Position numbers and translations under genes: made by a program. A stretch of 64,000 nucleotides of DNA from Amphiduros pacificus. Taxonomy: Eukaryota > Annelida > Polychaeta > Phyllodocida > Hesionidae. Shown here in pieces: positions 24,659 through 39,600 of the stretch. The first letter of the stretch is position 1; each line of letters starts with the position of its first letter. Below the pieces are notes generated by a model that saw only the letters and a program-made list of their open reading frames with translations, was not told where the DNA came from and made no database searches. Where the stretch lies: NCBI GenBank assembly GCA_949316495.1, contig OX439007.1, positions 9,390,049-9,454,048 of the forward strand, in the 5' to 3' direction.

Positions 24659-27600
24659 GTAAGAAAATTGATTTATTTAGTGGCAATTTTTTTATTTGAA
24701 TGGTACCATCCCATATGAACGCTTTTTTATTTTGTGAGGGCTAATGCGTTGAGCAAAGGGTGAAGGTCAAAGTTTTTTATGAGGAGATGTATATATTAAT
24801 GTACATAATCATGTGACATTATTATGGTTGTGTTGGGAAGATTAACAGATCAATAAATATCAATTTCATTATTTTGACCATGATATATAAAACTATTTTT
24901 TTTAAGCATTTGTGACTAGACAAGAGAGATTTTATTACTGACAAAGCATGGACATTATGAATTATTTTTCAATATTAACTTTATCTCTTCATAAAAATAG
25001 TTTAACTATCATTTACAATCGAAAATTGAGGGTCTTTTTAATTTCGAGCCAATGCGTATGATGAGAAAATCTAAAACATAGTAATTGCAAAGGGGGAATT
25101 TAATTCATTATTTTCTACCTCTTTGCATGATAAATGTGTCAATAACATTAGAGCGTACTTATTACAGAATAAGAATAGGTCACTTTCAGTTTTCATGACA
25201 AGTTCTCACATTATGTTGATAGTCAACAAGATCAGAAGCGTCCATTGTGGTCAGTGTGTAATCAGAGCCAGTGTTCAGGCCATTTACGTGTGATTGGAAT
25301 TAGCTGTTCTGTTTGATTTGATCCATCCCTGGGGGTTTGGTTGTGAGAACTTGTCATCAGCAGTTTGGAGCCAAACATCTGTATGGTCACGCATAAAAGT
25401 GGCCAAATAAGGTCACACAAGGCTATCATCCAGTCACGTATTGCTGTTGTGTGGTACTATATATTCACACATACCTCATGAGTGAGATGCGTGATGACTG
25501 TGCATGACCTTGTTTGCTCATATTCATCCGTGACCCAATAGATGTTTTGCTCTAACTGGGTAGTTCAGACTGCCAAGAATCCCAGCTGACACAAATGTCA
25601 CAAATAAAAACTGCATCATTAGTGACCAACCAAAAACATTTAGAAACAATAACATCATGTGGATTTTCAAATTTGCTGTTTACCATCTATTAGTTTCTGA
25701 AATGTGGTTCAAAATCTTGCCTGTCCTTAGCCTATTTCTATCTGTCAAAAAATTGAAACTAGAAAAAAAAAATCAAAAGTTGCTGGATAGTGTTACTAGT
25801 TTAGGGCAACAGGGCAAGCTCAAATTTTTAGAACTCTCTAAGACTAAGGACTCAATTCATTTTTTAAATTATTATTCGGTAATTGTTTGAAATGTAGGTT
25901 TAACTCCAGATATCTAATTAGGCACTATTGATAGAGGGGTCAAATGAGGTCATGCATATCTGTCCTGTGAATTTTTACATGATTGTCACATGATTGTCAC
26001 ATGATTGTCACATGATTGTCACATGATTGTCACATGATTGTCACATTTGATCATTCTGTGCTTTATGCCTTTTTTCCATGCATACATATAAACTATGGCA
26101 TATATACATAAAGCATAACAAAGTATGTAATACAATGATGATTTAGGTGTTATCGTGTGGCGAAAGTGCTGTGGCATTAATGTATTTCATCTCATTATCA
26201 CCTGAAGAGCTATTCCTGAGTACAGACAGTGTGGTAGAGGAATGGCTATTATTTGAAATTAATTACAATATATTTTGAATTGATTAAAGTATGGTACAGG
26301 AATGACTATTATTTGGAGTTAATTACCTTTTTTGTGATATATTTCAATGGTTTGGTAAGAATTGCGTGATTTGGTTTAGATTAAAAGAATACTTTTTCTT
26401 TGACTGTGGCCATCCCATTTGAACCTGTTGTATGTGGTGAGGGTTCAACAGGAGGCAGAGAGACTCAGTCAAAATATTTCTACCGGTATGTATTTTGTTT
26501 TAAATAACCTTCAGAAAGTTGCATTTTTGAAATAGATGCTTGTCAGTATCAGTAGATGCTTGTCAGTATCACTATATTTGTCATGGGGTTGGAGGGTTGG
26601 AATATCACTTGTAGGCTGGATTTCGGCTGGGGTAGGTTTGCCTATTTAAAATCAAAACATACTTTTTTGTCTTGACTCAGGAATCGTTTCTAAGACATTA
26701 TCAATACTTACACATCCCCCAAAATTTCTCAAAAATTTTGTAATTTAAACTCATGACAAAGGGAAAAGTAGAGATAAAACATAAGTGCTACTGTTATTGT
26801 TAAAAAGAGTTGACATTGGTAAATGATCGAGACTGCAACATTTATTTGCCAGCCACTGATTCTAATTTGATGTTCTGTGATCATTGGTTTGGTTCAGGTA
26901 AGAACTGAATGAAGAATCCTCAATGCCTTTCTAAGTTCTTACAAAAGACATTTAAAATCTCCAGTTCTTATCTGTGTCACTCTTTCATAACAATCAGATT
27001 TGCAATATCAAACTACACACTCACTTATAAATATGTAATTCAGGGCAAAACGATTTGGTGAACCTTGCTCATGTAAAGCCTTATTCACATCCCATGATGC
27101 ACCATACAAGATGGAGGTTATGACACTTTTTTGCTCCTGCTGCAGCTGACCTCCTTGGTCACGCATTGACTTGACTAATGTTTATCTGCAGCCACTTTAT
27201 GGGCAACAAAAGGGCAGATATTATATCAGACTCTGGCCATCTAACCTCTCCACACAGGAAAGGGTTTGTGGTTCTATTCATGCACTGGCCGCAATGTTTA
27301 ACAACCAATAGTGAGCAGTGTGCAGAGGAAATTAAATCACTTACTCCACTCTATGATGGAATTGTTACGTAACTGCCCAGTCAAAATAAATATTGATTTA
27401 TACAACTGTACTGCATCTGAGAGTCTCTGAGAGCCGGAGCAAATTATAAACAGGTTTCATCTTTTCTTACGTCACCGATATCTGATAATAAAAAAAAACG
27501 TGTGACGCGTCTGCTGCACCTGGGACAAGGAATGAATGTGCCGAGGTGAAGCTCCTTGACGTCAGAGGAGTCTTTGATGATGAAGTTTCGACAAGAAAAC

Positions 27601-30600
27601 GTTGATGAGACATTGGTTCGCAGCAGATCCAGGTCCATAATGACAGTCATGTGAAGATGGTAGCGTCATTATGATCACAGGAATATATGAGAGGACAGTG
27701 CTCTCCCAGGATGTCACTGTATGAACACGTTCTGTGATAAAGGCACTGAAAGGCCATGGTCATTGTGTTGCCATGGTTACCTAAACATTGCATGACTTCA
27801 AGTGGTTGTGTGGTTTCCTGCTTTTCAGGAACTGTATATTCGAGACTGTATATTATCCCTGGGACCACAAATCTCAGCCTAGATTGAAACAGCATATCTG
27901 AGGCATTATGTCCCCTGTACTGAATACATAGTGCATCTCCCTGCAATAGCGAGTAATGATAAAATGATGGGAAAACATTTATACAGCACAAGATTCATAA
28001 TATTTCCATATGAATCACAATAATAAAGCAATATGTCTTTTTTTGTGTGTGCTTGACAGTAATAATGCCAAAATAACACACATTGACTACAAAGCAGGGA
28101 GGGTACACTATGTAGTCACTGCAGGGAGGGAGGTACACTATGTAGTCACTGCAGGGAGGGAGGTACACTATGTAGTCACTGCAGGGAGGGAGGGTACACT
28201 ATGTAGTCACTGCAGGGAGGGAGGTACACTATGTAGTCACTGCAGGGAGGGAGGTACACTATGTAGTCACTGCAGGGAGGTACACAATGTAGTCACTACA
28301 GGGAGGGAGGTACACTATGTAGTCACTGCAGAGAGAGAGGTACACTATGTAGTCACTGCAGGGAGGTACACTATGTAGTCACTGCAGGGAGGTACACTAT
28401 GCAGTCACTGCAGGGAGGTACACTATGTAGTCACTGCAGGGAGGTACACTATGTGGTCACTGCAGGGAGGTACACTATGTGGTCACTGCAGGGAGGTACA
28501 CTATGTAGTCACTGCAGGGAGGTACACTATGCAGTCACTGCAGGGAGGTACACTATGTAGTCACTGCAGGGAGGTACACTATGTAGTCACTGCAGGGAGG
28601 TACACTATGCAGTCACTGCAGGGAGGTACACTATGTAGTCACTGCAGGGAGGTACACTATGTAGTCACTGCAGGGAGGTACACTATGTAGTCACTGCAGG
28701 GAGGGAGGTACACTATGTAGTCACTGCAGGGAGGTACACTATGTAGTCACTGCAGGGAGGGAGGTACAATATGTAGTCACTGCATGGAGGGAAGTACAAT
28801 ATGTAGTCACTGCAGGGATGTACACTATGTAGTCACTGCAGGGAGGGAGGTACACTATGTAGTCACTGCAGGGAGGTACACTATGTAGTCACTGCAGGGA
28901 GGGAGGTACAATATGTAGTCACTGCATGGAGGGAAGTACACTATGTAGTCACTGCAGGGAGGTACACTATGCAGTCACTGCAGGGAGGTACACTATGTAG
29001 TCACTGCAGGGAGGTACACTATGTAGTCACTGCAGGGAGGTACACTATGCAGTCACTGCAGGGAGGTACACTATGTAGTCACTGCAGGGAGGTGCACTAT
29101 GTAGTCACTGCAGGGAGGTGCACTATGTAGTCACTGCAGGGAGGTACACTATGTAGTCACTGCAGGGAGGTACACAATGTGGTCACTGCAGGGAGGTACA
29201 CTATGTGGTCACTGCAGGGAGGTACACTATGTAGTCACTGCAGGGAGGTACACTATGCAGTCACTGCAGGGAGGTACACTATGTAGTCACTGCAGGGAGG
29301 TACACTATGTAGTCACTGCAGGGAGGTACACTACGCAGTCACTGCAGGGAGGTACACTATGTAGTCACTGCAGGGAGGTACACTATGTAGTCACTGCAGG
29401 GAGGGAGGTACACTATGTAGTCACTGCAGGGAGGTACACTATGTAGTCACTGCAGGGAGGGAGGTACAATATGTAGTCACTGCATGGAGGGAAGTACAAT
29501 ATGTAGTCACTGCAGGGATGTACACTATGTAGTCACTGCAGGGAGGGAGGTACAATATGTAGTCACTGCATGGAGGGAAGTACAATATGTAGTCACTGCA
29601 GGGAGGTACACTATGCAGTCACTGCAGGGAGGGAGGTACACTATGTAGTCACTGCAGGGAAGGAGGTACACTATGTAGTCACTGCAGGGAGGTACACTAT
29701 GCAGTCACTGCAGGGAGGGAGGTACACTATGTAGTCACTGCAGGGAAGGAGGTACACTATGTAGTCACTGCAGGGAGGGAGGTACACTATGTAGTCACTG
29801 CAGGGAGGTACACCATGTAGTCACTGCAGGGAGGTACACTATGTAGTCACTGCAGTGAGGGAGGTACACTATGTAGTCACTGCATGGAGGTACACCAGGT
29901 AGTCACTGCATGGAGGTACACTATGTAGTCACTGCAGGGAGGTACACCATGTAGTCACTGCAGGGAGGTACACTATGTAGTCACTGCAGTGAGGGAGGTA
30001 CACTATGTAATCACTGCAGGGAGGGAGGTACACTATGTAATCACTGCAGTGAGGGAGGGACTGTTTCCATGATCAACACAAGAAATTCTTGACAATTGTA
30101 TTTGATTTATTAAATGCAAAGCAAAGTCGACCTTGGTCTTCTGAAGTTGATGTACTTCAGTGTTAATACAGTCAACAATGACAAGTGGCCTTTGTCATTT
30201 GGAGGCAACATGTGGTGTATTATGAGTAATAACTGCCCAGCAGGAGCCAATCAGAAATCAATATGACATTCAGTGCAGACGATGCCAAGAGGCAAACAAG
30301 ATGGACGTCTAAATGTTGGTCTCCATCAGAGGTTCACAAGATCTCTGTGCCAATTCCTACAAGATCTCTGTGCCTCAATACTAATACAAGCAATTTCTCA
30401 AGGTTGCTTTTGAAATATTGCATCAGTAAATTCTACCCAATACAAATTTGGCGAAATTTGATAATGGCCTCCGTGAGAGTTATGTGACTACCTCTATAAA
30501 TAGGACATGGTTCATTTGGCTTCTTAAAGTTACTTCAGCTTCTTAGAATGTCTTTAAAATGGACAGGCACAGGCACAGGCACAGGCATAGACACAGGCAC

Positions 30601-33600
30601 ATTTTGGGACAAAGTTTGATGCTGACTCTCCCGGGTGTTTTGACCAATTAGGTCAAGACCCCAGATTGCCAGTAATGGAGAACATGAACTGTCTGAACAA
30701 TTAATCCTAATATATACTAGTCCGGACATCATTGGGTCATACTAGTATTGGTGCAGATATCCTCCGATAATAATATTAATAAAAGTATTGGTGCAGATGT
30801 CCTCAGGTCATAATAGTATTTGTGCAAACATCCTCAGGTCATAATAGTATTGCTGCAGATGTCCTCAGGTCATAATAGTATTAGTGCAGACATCCTCAGG
30901 TCATACTAGTATTGGTGCAGACTTCCTCAGGTCTCACCTCCCGAGAGAGTCTTCAAAACTCATGATGCTAATGGTTCTTAGAGAATTTGCCTTATATTTG
31001 TCATATATACCCTTAACATTACAGTTTGACCGACTACATAAAATATTCAAACGTGAATTAAAAAAAAAACACCTGATTCATGCTAGGTTTGGCACTGACT
31101 GACATCACTGCATTAATCAAACAGCTGCTTTGGAGGGCCGCTCTTTCATGTCTCATATCATCTGATTAGGTCCTGCGTGAGAATATCTGGTTACCATGGA
31201 TACTGTCAAAATCAGTGGAAATTTTTGAAAAGGATTGATTAAACTTAAAAATTGTTCTTATTCTCTGAAGATTATTATCATCATGACAGTCATAGTTCGT
31301 TATCCATATAATCTATATATACCTATAATAAGTATAGGTTTAAAGCTGCCAACATTTTTCACTGAATCATTTCTATATGAAAGAAAGCTGACTCTTGCCT
31401 TGTATGTAAAAAATCCTTCAATAAACAATTGTTTTATCTTCACAATGGTTATTAATGTTGTAGTCAGAGGGATTTTATTTTCAGATCAAGGGGTTTGAAC
31501 CCATAAGTTGATTGGAGCCATCCCTATTCATTACCAAGGAACGCTTCTTTCACACCATCCCTTGTTTCATATGATATATTTGTTAGTGTATTTCAGTCAT
31601 TTACTGCGATGTATATTTGTATTTGTTGTATTAAGTGGACCGTTTTCTTCTACTTGCAGGCCGAGTTGAGCTCACTGACCTGCAGCTGAAACCAGAAGCT
31701 TTGGTGAGTGATCGATATATTCACAATGCAAACCACATACAATCCATCTTGATACCATGATAATAACAATAATCTATTGTATTGTAGCAGTACTAGTGTG
31801 GTCATCTATACAAATCTGTGTAATATTAGAGCTGATTTTATCTGATATATGATGCTAATCTCAGGTGAAATATAAAGCTTGTTTTATATGGTATATGATT
31901 CAATCTGTGAAATATTGAAGGTGATGTATAGTTTGTACCTAGATTTAATTGGCCATGCATAAATATGATGGTCATGCAAGATAAATGCGTAACTTTTTTC
32001 AGTCACACCAAGGCAGTGCCTGTTGCCTGACCTTTCTTTAGTAATATAAGATTATATTGATGTATCAAGAGTGGTATTTTGAAGAAAGGACAGACGTGAC
32101 CAAATCATATGTGAATGGTGTCTTAGGGAAATTTCACATTTCATATGGAGAGTAATGTGAAATAGTCTGGCCCCATACCTCTTAAAATTAGGGATATTTC
32201 ACATTTCATATTGAGAGAAGTGTGAAATAGTCTGGCCCCATACCTCTTATAATTGGGGAAATTTCATATGGAGAGTAGTGTGAAATAGTCTGGCCCCATA
32301 CCTCTTATAATTGGGGAAATTTCACATTTCATATAGAGAGTAGTATGAAATAGTCTGGCCCCATACCTCTTATAATTGGGGAAATTTCACATTTCATATA
32401 GAGAGTTGTATGAAACAGTCTGGCCCCATACCTCAAAGATAATGAGCACACATCGTCAGAGTGACTGAACCTAATGGACAAGATAGCTGGATGGATTCAG
32501 CTTCCATATTCTATCCCATATCACAGAGATCATTGGTAGGCAATATGTGATAGAGAAGGTATACACATTAGCGTTAGCTACCAAGAATATTAATACTATT
32601 TGTGACTCTATATACATTAATGGATACATATTATGTGCCGTAAATCATTAAAATGACAAGTTTGAAAATGTCCGGCTTATATAATACGCAGTAAATGCAT
32701 GAAACCTGAAGGAGATTTCATCTGGCTTATGTCTACACAGAGGCCACCCCACGTTTCTCACATACATGATGCAGGGAGGAGTGTTTTGTGAATAGAAACA
32801 GCTCCTGGGAATATCTACAAGAATATTTTATTTTTCCCTGTAAGACAGTTCCTCAGTTCCAGACATAGGGCATATAACAATATTGTACAGTTTTATTATA
32901 TGTGGAAAAGTGGATAGATGTCATTTTATATTATAATTTTGTATTCACTGGAACTGATCTGGCATGACAGGATTTCCATAAAATAAGGAAATTTAAGTAT
33001 GAGATGCTGGGATAATTTAAAAAGCAAAAAGACCTGGATATTAGAAGATTCCTGGAACTTTCAAACCAAAGGAGGAATGCATAGGATTTGCTAATTAATT
33101 GAGGCAAAAATTGCTTCTACAGATATTAAATTTCTAACAATCTGAAAACAGGAAAGTATTATACAAACTGCTTCTCTAAAAGCTTCATGGGTAATATACT
33201 ATTTCATTATCTAAACACGTGATATACTGATATTGTAATGTATCACATTTCTATATGTAAGTTAAGTGTACATATAAGTGTACTTATCTCACAAGTCTGG
33301 TATATATTCATGATCAGAAGAAGATCATATTGGGCTGCCATTTAACCTTACATTTTAACCAACCATAGATATTGACTTCTAATATTATTGGAATAGCAAT
33401 TGAATTGACAGATGATCACTTCAAATGCTGATACAGTCAAGCCCCGCCAGTCCGTCATGGTCTGTCACACATAATTCTGCCGGTTTCACGAGTCTGACGG
33501 TTTGATGAAACGTGTTGTGTATGAAAAGTGTATGGAAAGATTAGAATGGTTGCAGCCAAATCACTGGCGGTAATTGATATGCCGGAGCATCGGGGGACGG

Positions 33601-36600
33601 TCCGGCGAGGTCTGACTGTAATGGCGATTCCTGTTAATAATCTACTTCCTGTCATTACTTATCTTAATGATAATCCTGTGATGTCTGCACACACACCTGG
33701 TTTAGTGACCGACCAATCACAACAGTCGAGACAATGGTGGGAAACAATGGCAATCATTTTGACCAATCAGAGATCAGCTAACAGACAATTACAAGAAGTG
33801 TCCATCGTAACAATGGCAGGTGATCACCATATGTCTACATAAATGGCTTTCTCAGAATTAGTGACACAGACAAATAAACAACTGAGAAAAAATGTCAATC
33901 GACAACAGGGTCATTTGGGGCAACTAAGGATTTGTCTAGTAGTTTTATATGATTATACTGTTGAATCATGTCAAATAATGTATTTATGCCAAAGAGATAC
34001 ATTTATTTATCATTTGTGATAAGAATAAATTCATCAAATGATGAAATTTCTACAATTGTCATTAATCAAAATTGCAGTGATTTTTTAATTTTGATTTTAT
34101 TCAATAAAAATATGGATTATGGTGAACTGTACTGAGTGATCCAGACAGAAGTGGAACACGGGTCAACAGCAGACCAGCGTTATCATGATATTATTACTGA
34201 AGAGAAGTTCCCATCTTGGGGCAGCTAAAATTAGACTTGCAGTCTCACCATAAATACACTCCCACTGCCATAGAAGATAGATGCTCTGACAGGGCCAGTC
34301 CAGGAAAACTCCCCATTGCCATATAGAATAAATGCCATGACAGGGCCAGTCCAGAAAAACTCTCCATTGCCATATAGAATAAATGACATGATAGGGCCAG
34401 TCCAGGAAAACTCCCCATTGCCATATAGAATAAATGCCATGACAGGCCCAGTCCAGGAAAACTCCCCATTGCCATATAGAATAAACGCCATGACAGGGCC
34501 AGTCCAGAAAAACTCCTCATTGCCATATAGAATAAATGCCATGACAGGGCCAGTCCAGGAAAACTCCCCATTGCCATATAGAATAAATGCCATGACAGGG
34601 CCAGTCCAGAAAAAAACTCCCCATTGTCATATAGAATAAATGCCATGACAGGGCCAGTCCAGGAAAACTCCTCATTGCCATATAGAATAAATGCCATGAC
34701 AGGGCCAGTCCAGAAAGACTCCCCATTGCCATATAGACTAAATGCTGTGACAGGGCCAGTCCAGGAAAACTCCCCATTGCCATATAGAATAAATGCCATG
34801 ACAGGGCCAGTCCAGAAAAACTCTCCATTGCCATATAGAATAAATGCCATGACAGGGCCAGTCCAGGAAAACTCCCCATTGCCATATAGAATAAATGACA
34901 TGACAGGGCCAGTCCAGAAAAACTCCCCATTGCCATATAGACTAAATGCCATGACAGGGCCAGTCCCCATTGCCATATAGAATAAATGCCGTGATAGGGC
35001 CAGTCCCCATTGCCATATAGAATGGATGCCATGACAGGGCCAGTCCAGGAAAACTCCCCATTGCCATATAGAATAAATGCCATGACAGGGCCAGTCCAGG
35101 AACACTCTCCATTGCCATATAGAATAAATGCCGTGACAGGGCCAGTCCAGGAAAACTCTCCATTGCCATATAGAATAAATGCCGTGACAGGGCCAGTCCA
35201 GGAAAACTCTCCATTGCCATATAGAATAAATGCCGTGACAGGGCCAGTCCATAAAGACTCCCCATTGCCATATAGAATAAATGCCATGACAGGGCCAGTC
35301 CAGAAAAACTCTCCATTGCCATATAGAATAAATGACATGACAGGGCCAGTCCAGAAAAACTCCCCATTGTCATATAGAATAAATGCCATGATAGGGCCAG
35401 TCCAGGAAAACTCCTCATTGCCATATAGAATAAATGCCATGACAGGGCCAGTCCAGAAAAACTCCCCATTGGCATATAGACTAAATGCCATGACAGGACC
35501 AGTCCAGGAAAACTCCCCATTGGCATATAGACTAAATGCCATGACAGGGCCAGTCCAGGAAAACTCCCCATTGCCATATAGACTAAATGCCATGACAGGG
35601 CCAGTCCATAAAAACTCCCCATTGCCATATAGACTAAATGCTGTGACAGGGCCAGTCCAGGAAAACTCCCCATTGCCATATAGAATAAATGTCATGACAG
35701 GGCCAGTCCAGGAACACTCTCCATTGCCATATAGAATAAATGCCACGACAGGGCCAGTCCAGAAAAACTCCCCATTGCCATATAGACTAAATGCTGTGAC
35801 AGGGCCAGTCCAGGAAAACTCCCCATTGCCATATAGAATAAATGTCATGACAGGGCCAGTCCAGGAACACTCTCCATTGCCATATAGAATAAATGCCGTG
35901 ATAGGGCCAGTCCCCATTGCCATATAGAATGGATGCCATGACAGGGCCAGTCCAGGAAAACTCCCCATTGCCATATAGAATAAATGCCATGACAGGGCCA
36001 GTCCAGGAACACTCTCCATTGCCATATAGAATAAATGCCGTGACAGGGCCAGTCCAGGAAAACTCTCCATTGCCATATAGAATAAATGCCGTGACAGGGC
36101 CAGTCCAGGAAAACTCTCCATTGCCATATAGAATAAATGCCGTGACAGGGCCAGTCCATAAAGACTCCCCATTGCCATATAGAATAAATGCCGTGACAGG
36201 GCCAGGCCAGGAAAACTCTCCATTGCCATATAGAATAAATGCCGTGACAGGGCCAGTCCAGAAAGACTCCCCATTGCCATATAGAATAAATGCCGTGACA
36301 GGACCAGTCCAGAAAAACTCCCCATTGCCATATAGAATAAATGCCATGACAGGGCCAGTCCAGAAAAACTCCCCATTGCCATATAGAATAAATGCCGTGA
36401 CAGGGCCAGGCCAGGAAAACTCCCCATTGCCATATAGAATAAATGCCATGACAGGGCCAGTCAGGAAAAACTCCCCATTGCCATATAGACTAAATGCTGT
36501 GACAGGGCCAGTCCAGAAAAACTCCCCATTGCCATATAGAATAAATGCCATGACAGGACCAGTCCAGAAAAACTCCCCATTGCCATATAGAATAAATGCC

Positions 36601-39600
36601 ATGACAGGGCCAGTCCAGGAAAACTCCCCATTGCCATATAGAATAAATGCCATGACAGGGCCAGTCCAGGAAAACTCCCCATTGCCATATAGAATAAATG
36701 CCATGACAGGGCCAGTCCAGGAAAACTCCCCATTGCCATATAGAATAAATGCCGTGACAGGGCCAGGCCAGGAAAACTCCCCATTGCCATATAGAATAAA
36801 TGCCATGACAGGGCCAGTCAGGAAAAACTCCCCATTGCCATATAGACTAAATGCTGTGACAGGGCCAGTCCAGAAAAACTCCCCATTGCCATATAGAATA
36901 AATGCCATGACAGGACCAGTCCAGAAAAACTCCCCATTGTCATATAGAATAAATGCCATGACAGGGCCAGTCCAGGAAAACTCCCCATTGCCATATAGAA
37001 TAAATGCCATGACAGGGCCAGTCCAGGAAAACTCCCCATTGCCATATAGAATAAATGCCATGACAGGGCCAGTCCAGGAAAACTCCTTACTGCCACAAAG
37101 AACATGGATTTGGGCTATGACTTGACTCTTGAGATGTAAGCACACACTTAAATTTAAGCTAAAAGCCCTGATTTGACCCCGAAATATTGGTGTTGCATAT
37201 TGAGCTCAAAAACCTGAACCCCAAATTGTTGTTTGAACTTGAAATTGGTCTTGAACTTGTTCATACAATACTTTTGGTTCAAATCTGGTGTTGAACACCA
37301 ATTTTGAACCCAAAATATTGGGTTCATATTTTGAACCTGTTGATATGATGTAGCCCAGAGGGCAACTCATGTAGCAACTCATGTAGCAAGTCATATAGTG
37401 ATTATGTAGTATTCATGTAGGAACTCATGTAGCTACTCGTGTAGCAACTCATGTTGCAACTTATGTAGCGATTATGTAGTATTCATGTAGCAACTCATCT
37501 AGCAACTCATCTAGCAACTCATGTAGCAACTCATATAGCGACTATGTAGCATTCATGGAGCAACTCATGTAGCGATCATATAGCACCTGATATAGCAACT
37601 CATGTATCAACTCATGTAAGATCATGATTGATTTCATCTTTAAATCAAAGTTCCTGTCCATATATCCATCTCCGTACTCCTGTCAAAGCTGACATGAACA
37701 CACGGAAACTCCATGAGAAGCTGATGCCAGGTTTGAGAGATGAAACCACAGCCTGGCCGTCCCATTTAGTTTTATAGTGTGTCAATTAGGTCCTCTTCAT
37801 TAAGAAGATAACAGTAACTGCTGGACTCTAATGACCTTCTCTTGGGGGATGGCATTCTCTCATGGCATGGCCTGCTAATCTAAGAGACGAGACCAGAACT
37901 ATAAGCCAACAATCTCACTTTCTCCATTCTGCCAAAACTGGCGGATATAGCAAAAGAGGCTATCACTAGAAATAGGTTATTATGCAGGGTAAATACATAA
38001 TATAAAGTTCATAATTGTCACCTTTGATGTAAATATTTCATTTCTAATTGATTTCTATATTATGTATCAATCAGTATTATGTATCATATCAAACAGGTTG
38101 CTTATACATCATTTGATCATGTTTCATTTACGTTCATCACAAATGCTTAGATCTTAATATTGAGTGAGACAAACATTTGATTAGCTTATCCCTTTTTGTG
38201 TGATATTCAACTTCAACTGTTTTGTGCAACACTCAAGTTGTCCTTTTTGAGTGACATTTACCTTGTACCATTTTGTGTGACAGACAACTGCAGAAAGGAA
38301 AATAATCTTGGATGCCATGTTTTGTTTCAATTAAATTAAATATTTTTGGTAAAATTGAACTCTGTTAAAGGAATTCAGTCTTCAGCTTACAGATTTGTGT
38401 TCAGTATTGGTAAAACGTTATTGCCATTGCTCTTTAAGTTATTGGACGTGGCCTATCTGAATATGGACCCCAGTAGTGGATGGGACCTTTGTTTATGCTG
38501 CACAGAGTGACCTTATTGACGATAAGACTAGAAACCCATAAAAATCATTCTGGTCGCAGTCCTCCATTTGTCAATGTGGAATTGGCAGTACAGCCAACCT
38601 ATAGATTGAGTTGCTTTGGTTTGCAATATTTAAGCTGTCCTGTTCCAATACTTGAATGCTGAGCTAGGCTGAGTAGGTACTGAACAAGGCTTAGAAGTGT
38701 GTTTCTAGCTTGTATGGTGGAGGGTGGTGTAGAGACAGAGCCAGGCCTTGGACCTTATTGTTGCTAGCTTGTATGGTGGAGGTTGGTGTAGAGACAGAGC
38801 CAGGCCTTGGACCTTATTGTTGCTAGCTTGTATGGTGGAGGGTGGTGTAGAGACAGAGCCAGGCCTTGGACCTTATTGTTGCTAGCTTGTATGGTGGAGG
38901 GTGGTGTTGGCACTGAGCCAGGCTTTGGACCTTATTGTTGCTAGCTTGTATGGTGGAGTGTGGTGTTGGCACTGGGCCAGGCCCTGGACCTTATTGTTGC
39001 TAGCTTGTATGGTGGAGAGTGGTGTTGGCACTGAGCCAGGCCTTGGACCTTATTGTTGCTAGCTTGTATGGTGGAGGGTGGTGTTGGCACTGAGCCAGGC
39101 CTTGGACCTTATTGTTGCTAGCTTGTATGGTGGAGGGTGGTGTAGAGACAGAGCCAGGCCTTGGACCTTATTGTTGCTAGCTTGTATGGTGGAGGGTGGT
39201 GTTGGCACTGAGCCAGGCCTTGGACCTTATTGTTGCTAGCTTGTATGGTGGAGGGTGGTGTTGGCACTGAGCCAGGCTTTGGACCTTATTGTTGCTAGCT
39301 TGTATGGTGGAGGGTGGTGTTGGCACTGATCCAGGCCTTGGACCTTATTGTTGCTAGCTTGTATGGTGGAGGTTGGTGTAGAGACAGAGCCAGGCCTTGG
39401 ACCTTATTGTTGCTAGCTTGTATGGTGGAGGGTGGTGTAGAGACAGAGCCAGGCCTTGGACCTTATTGTTGCTAGCTTGTATGGTGGAGGGTGGTGTTGG
39501 CACTGAGCCAGGCTTTGGACCTTATTGTTGCTAGCTTGTATGGTGGAGTGTGGTGTTGGCACTGGGCCAGGCCCTGGACCTTATTGTTGCTAGCTTGTAT

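Noticed and set aside
28094-30060. CRISPR-like appearance of regular short repeats
   Set aside because: The repeats are head-to-tail with no unique spacers, in a eukaryotic intron. The same holds for all arrays here.
33528-33842. 104-codon ORF
   Set aside because: It runs through a pogo-like MITE and into a dispersed repeat. There is no protein similarity.
34517-36433. 638-codon ORF on the - strand (and long + strand ORFs) in the 51-bp array
   Set aside because: The unit is 17 codons and low in stops, so several frames on both strands stay open. There is no start context, domain or splice signal, and frames change at every short unit.
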